From GWF2-38-10 sp964527595 (lineage in GTDB: Bacteria; Babelota; Babeliae; Babelales; RVW-14), in the NCBI GenBank assembly GCA_964527595.1, contig CAZGPI010000028.1:1-6578 (forward strand): a stretch of DNA of 6,578 nucleotides, read 5' to 3'. Made by a program: the position numbers and the translations under genes. Each line of letters starts with the position of its first letter. The stretch's first letter is position 1. The notes under the pieces were generated by a model that worked only from the letters and a program-made list of their open reading frames with translations, was not told the origin of the DNA and made no database searches. Below are positions 4,501-6,578 of the stretch, piece by piece.

Positions 4501-6578
4501 ACCGATCCATTCCCCGGCCCTGGCAATTTCAAGGCACCAATTACTCAAGACCAAGAGACAAATATTTTCACCAAATTACAGCAAGCTTATGACGAGCGCG
4601 ACAAAAAATCGGTTACCAAGCTTACTGACCTAAAAAATACGCTTACTAGTTGGGCAGCCAGTGGACTCTTGAATCCTGATCACACAACAACGATCAACAC
4701 CATTTGGATCCCAACCATTAATAACGATATAGCGCTTCTTGGTTTTGCAGGCTGGCAACCCCCAGCACCACTTCCTGGGCCAGGGGACGTCACTCCACCG
4801 CTTACCCAAGAACAAGAAACAAATATATTTGCCATGCTGCAAAAAGCATATACCGCACGCAAAAAAACAATTATCGATCTTACAACATTGCAAACCACGC
4901 TAAACGATTGGCTCAACAAAAATCTCTTAACACCAGAACATAATGCAACCATTAAAAACGAATGGCTTGTCACCATCGCCAATGAACTCAACGAACTTAT
5001 TTTTACACTGGCTATTAACAATGCGCTTAAACTAAAAGACTATTCTCCATTCCTCTCGGCCCTGGCAAAAATTACCGGCGATGGAACAGGAAAAACATTT
5101 ACCGTACCAACACAAACACTCTTCTTTTCTGCCGTTAATCAGGCGTTTAACCAACGAACCGGAAAAACAACGCCTGTTATTGACGCCCTCATCCAAATTC
5201 TTCAATTGGTTATAACCTCCCCATTACTTTCTGCTCCGCAACAAGAAACGGTTAAGGGATTCTTGGCAACGGTAAACAATGAGTCACAATCGTCCGTACT
5301 TCTTGGCCTCATTAATCAAGCAATTGCAATGACCGACTATCCAACTAAACTTGATGCAACAACACAAATCATTGATAAGGCAAAAGCATTAACATTCGGT
5401 GCCCCAATTCAAAATCTATTCTTCTCGCTTATTCAACAATTGTTTACAGGCAGACTTAGTCAAACAATTGAAACATTAAATAAATTGGTAACGTTACTCA
5501 CCAATGCCCAATCATCACCATTACTTACGCCACAACAACAAATGCAAGTAGCGGTAATGCTGGACACGATCAAGCTTGAACTTGCGCTGCTTAATGCAAT
5601 TAACCTTACCAATTACAGTGATCAGCTTGATGCGCTTTATGAAATCGTCTTCCAATTTGCTAATGTCAGATCGGTTGAACCGCGCGTACAAGCAATGTTC
5701 TTTGCTGTTATGCAAAAAGTATTTGCCGGCCGCGGAGCCGAATATGATCTAACACAAATAAATATTGAAGATGTTAATATTGATAAATTAGACCTATTAC
5801 TCAGCACGGCACGCGACAGCGTGTTGATCAACCAAGCGAATATCCCAACCGTTTCGCTTTACTCACAAATCATAACCCTAGAGCAAATGCTATCAGACGT
5901 TCCTCGCAAACCATCGTATACCGTACAATTAAATGATCTTTCAAAAGTCGTCCGCGCAGGTACCGGTAGAACATTTGATGCGGTCACCAATTACCTCTAT
6001 TTCAACATCATAAAGATAATTTTCGACAAAAAAGATCTTAATAATAACGATCAAATGACTTTGCTCGTCAAAGTATTAACCGATTCAGTCACCAGTCCGC
6101 TTCTTAATTATGAACAACAACAATATGTCAAAAATGTCATGCTCGCAGGGCTCGGTGTCACCGTTGCAGCCGCATCGCCAATTCAAGCAAATGTTAGACA
6201 AGTACTCGCACAATCAACCACCCAAGACCAAATCAAAGGCATACAACAATTGATCAATCAATTTTCCGGGCAATCGGTAGATCCTACATCACAAAACATT
6301 GTTGCTTCGGCGCTGCAACAAATTTACTCAACGGCAAATCTTCAAGATCCTACTGTACAAAAATTGATAGCAGATCTGCTTAAATCTGCAGCTTCAAGTG
6401 GAATGCTCACACCAGCCCAACAACAATATGTACAAACAACCTTAATCCCAACGGTTCCTGGTGCTGGCACAACCCCTCCTGTAGTAAAACCAACCAAGCC
6501 AACCGAAAAAGCTATCAAAGCTCTTGCTAAGTCTTCTCCAACCGATGTCATTAAAAAACTCAAGGATATGGTCGCTGG
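1408..6578 (+). CDS. Giant exported helical-repeat protein, partial (3' end beyond right edge)
   Basis: One frame stays open for 1723 codons from GTG 1408 to the right edge, with no frameshift or stop. The next in-frame ATG is about 65 codons on and would remove the signal peptide, so GTG is preferred. Residues 1-33 are a signal peptide (basic start, hydrophobic core 16-27, L-S-A before Gln34); C26 is not in a good lipobox. The rest is repeats: long helical units at about 34-343, ten short units at 344-1199, long units again at about 1200-1683, then a Pro/Thr/Lys-rich tail. The repeated core carries F-x-x-L-Q-x-x-Y-x-x-R, then L-T-x-L-K-x-x-L, then L-x-x-x-H (or Q) and W-x-P-x-I. The mature part is rich in Thr, Lys, Asn and Gln and has only one Cys (309). 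No catalytic motif or outer-membrane anchor is seen. The family is not recognised; an extended surface, periplasmic or host-contact structural protein is an inference. Coiled-coil stalk or adhesin are alternatives. It is transcribed divergently from the membrane operon. Confidence 0.93.
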   Translation, partial: MEKTRISKSFYKIIKAALFIVLPLLCFSSKLSAQDYTTDAGIQAEISNAINPSIAYADQITKLSDMAYYATASYTQATYDAFFSALKTLFDARIADYQTQKTTNPNELSNDSLNLLLDQASKSTLLNSAQIKTVGDMSSTLLLESYIFGLRTETDLKKQTDNLQRIIRMAKSATSIAPVIQDIFFDNLKLVTVNRATADKMALVDVTKATNLMSILKQTQTPPMPLIQDQAKRDAIDTFIKNIELEIAFTKIQSLVDLSEQLTTITPLIQNNTTGSFLTITQNITFVTLKKIYEARTKQTADYLVTNDCINKLITILTTAQASTLFNAPNQVTIRNWLATLATEKELALFNSLQTQFNARTKTVQALTDLKTLLTTNAQGTVLIQNHKNTINNIWLPIINFEIGLYSVPPVIPPLTIPLQPPFDKLPLSPELELAIFNGLQTEYNNRTKTVLALTALKTKLTPYGQGNILTPDHKNTINNVWLPTINLEIGLYSVPPVIPPVTFPLKAPFDKLPLSPELELAIFNGLQTEYNNRTKTVAALTALKTKLMPYGQNNILTDDHKNTINNVWLPTIDLEIGIYSVPPVIPPLTIPLKAPFDKLPLSPELELAIFNGLQTEYTNRTKTVSALTALKTKLTPYGQGDILITDHKNTINNVWLPTIDLEIGLYSVPPVIPPVTLPLQPPFDNLPLPVEVELAIFNGLQTEYNSRTQTVPTLTALKAKLEPYGQNNILNDSHKTIIVGTWIPQINKEIKLLSVISFDPGGGGDFPGPGGIPGPLNNEQETKIFAALQKAYDGRDKTSSDKLTTLKTTLTDWANSNLLTSAHTKTINGTWIPQINKELTILAIIETPKPGEPAKPLPKPGEIPNEKLDPIIEQKIFDSIKALYDARDKNSKQNLTEIRDALDGWSKKDKVFTPAHIQTIKGEWIPTINREITLLDIITPRTDGTPPDINIFVGPVGPDVESKIFASLGTQYDSRDKTSAQKLTILKDYLTKWTKKTDILTADHINTISTSWIPTIANEIAMLNLGNLKPTDPFPGPGNFKAPITQDQETNIFTKLQQAYDERDKKSVTKLTDLKNTLTSWAASGLLNPDHTTTINTIWIPTINNDIALLGFAGWQPPAPLPGPGDVTPPLTQEQETNIFAMLQKAYTARKKTIIDLTTLQTTLNDWLNKNLLTPEHNATIKNEWLVTIANELNELIFTLAINNALKLKDYSPFLSALAKITGDGTGKTFTVPTQTLFFSAVNQAFNQRTGKTTPVIDALIQILQLVITSPLLSAPQQETVKGFLATVNNESQSSVLLGLINQAIAMTDYPTKLDATTQIIDKAKALTFGAPIQNLFFSLIQQLFTGRLSQTIETLNKLVTLLTNAQSSPLLTPQQQMQVAVMLDTIKLELALLNAINLTNYSDQLDALYEIVFQFANVRSVEPRVQAMFFAVMQKVFAGRGAEYDLTQINIEDVNIDKLDLLLSTARDSVLINQANIPTVSLYSQIITLEQMLSDVPRKPSYTVQLNDLSKVVRAGTGRTFDAVTNYLYFNIIKIIFDKKDLNNNDQMTLLVKVLTDSVTSPLLNYEQQQYVKNVMLAGLGVTVAAASPIQANVRQVLAQSTTQDQIKGIQQLINQFSGQSVDPTSQNIVASALQQIYSTANLQDPTVQKLIADLLKSAASSGMLTPAQQQYVQTTLIPTVPGAGTTPPVVKPTKPTEKAIKALAKSSPTDVIKKLKDMVA
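1507..2436 (+). repeat. N-terminal block: three diverged long helical units (N1-N3)
   Basis: Cores begin at 1636 (residue 77), 1942 (179) and 2245 (280), so the spacing between them is 102 and 101 residues; the third core runs straight into the short-unit array after 64 residues. Shared marks are an aromatic-rich helix 1 (F-F-S-A-L-K-T-L-F-D-A-R in N1, F-V-T-L-K-K-I-Y-E-A-R in N3), a Leu-rich middle helix, and L-N-S-A-Q-I-K-T-V or its equivalent in helix 3. Each core is preceded by a 35-40-residue helical leader. N2 is the most diverged. The units are too far apart to show as DNA repeats; the assignment rests on aligning by eye. Confidence 0.6.
2437..3480 (+). repeat. Four tandem 261-base units (A1-A4) of 87 residues
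   Basis: Units start at 2437, 2698, 2959 and 3220, an exact 261-base period. Each encodes E-L-E-L-A-I-F-N-G-L-Q-T-E-Y-x-x-R-T-K-T-V, then A-L-T-A-L-K-T-K-L, P-Y-G-Q, D-H-K-N-T-I-N-N-V-W-L-P, and a Pro-rich linker (Y-S-V-P-P-V-I-P-P ... P-F-D-K-L-P-L). A2 and A3 agree at 79 of 87 residues by hand count; A1 is the most diverged, especially in its first half. A 29-base stretch is identical between A3 (3091-3119) and A4 (3352-3380), exactly 261 bases apart. Most DNA differences between copies are silent. Confidence 0.92.
3481..5004 (+). repeat. Six further short units (A5-A10) with Gly-Pro linkers
   Basis: Units start at 3481, 3745, 4021, 4285, 4549 and 4810; lengths are 88, 92, 88, 88 and 87 residues, with the last core ending near 5004. 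From A6 on, the core reads I-F-x-x-L-Q-x-x-Y-D-x-R-D-K, then L-T-x-L-K-x-x-L-x-x-W, then L-T-x-x-H-x-x-T-I-x-x-x-W-I-P-x-I-N-x-E-I. Linkers are rich in Gly and Pro, with P-G-P-G in A5, A8 and A9 and two P-K-P-G-E copies in A6. A5 is a hybrid: its front resembles A1-A4, its back resembles A6. A10 has no Pro linker and passes directly into the long units that follow. Confidence 0.88.
5005..6456 (+). repeat. C-terminal block: five diverged long helical units (B1-B5)
   Basis: Cores begin at 5107, 5404, 5683, 5983 and 6283, with spacings of 99, 93, 100 and 100 residues. Each has a helix 1 such as L-F-F-S-A-V-N-Q-A-F-N-Q-R (B1) or M-F-F-A-V-M-Q-K-V-F-A-G-R (B3), a Leu/Ile-rich helix 2, then S-P-L-L-x-x-x-Q-Q-x-x-V in B1, B2 and B4 (B5 has M-L-T-P-A-Q-Q-Q-Y-V). 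Leaders between the cores share a D-Y/N-Y pattern followed by L-D-A-L or similar (I-N-x-A ... D-Y ... L). B5 has lost the Arg and B4 has Lys in its place. The block resembles N1-N3 more than the A units lying between them. Confidence 0.7.
6457..6578 (+). other. Pro/Thr/Lys-rich segment at the end of the visible protein
   Basis: After the fifth long unit the frame changes character: P-G-A-G-T-T-P-P-V-V-K-P-T-K-P-T-E-K, then an Ala/Lys-rich helical stretch ending at the window edge. It looks like a flexible spacer before another domain. Whether more repeats, an anchor or a stop follow cannot be seen. Confidence 0.6.

Noticed and set aside
3310..6563. Minus-strand frames of 64-113 codons inside the giant gene
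   Set aside because: All are antisense to a continuous frame with silent-site conservation between repeats; none has a convincing start region.

Overview
The window reads as bacterial DNA, AT-rich, with the standard code, good Shine-Dalgarno sites and GTG as well as ATG starts. It holds two divergent transcription units separated by a 277-base intergenic region. All three genes encode proteins with N-terminal export signals. No RNA gene, mobile element, CRISPR array or plasmid function was seen. The organism cannot be named from this window. A host-associated, AT-rich Gram-negative-type lineage such as Dependentiae would fit the style of the genes, but that is only a guess.

Left part (1-1130, minus strand): two closely spaced genes, 12 bases apart, probably one operon read from a recognisable sigma-70-type promoter near 1181-1208. 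Both encode small membrane proteins with the same layout: signal peptide, short exported segment, two hydrophobic segments. The upstream one (233 aa, complete) ends in a soluble domain resembling bacterial PH-like domains. The downstream one runs off the left edge. Neither is recognised by name.

Right part (1408-6578, plus strand): one uninterrupted reading frame of at least 1723 codons, still open at the right edge. It encodes a very large exported protein made almost wholly of a repeated helical module. I count 18 copies of a ~65-residue core (aromatic residue, xxR, helix, L-x-x-x-H/Q, helix) in three blocks. Long units of about 93-102 residues with a helical leader lie at the N-terminal and C-terminal ends. 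Between them is a block of ten short units in which the leader is replaced by Pro-rich or Gly-Pro linkers. The first four short units have an exact 261-base period. The protein has no recognised enzyme motif and looks like an extended surface or periplasmic structural protein or adhesin.

Base composition links the two halves: the plus strand has more C than G over both the minus-strand genes and the plus-strand giant gene. The skew therefore follows the replication strand rather than the direction of transcription. No functional link between the operon and the giant gene is shown beyond the shared intergenic region and the shared export signals.
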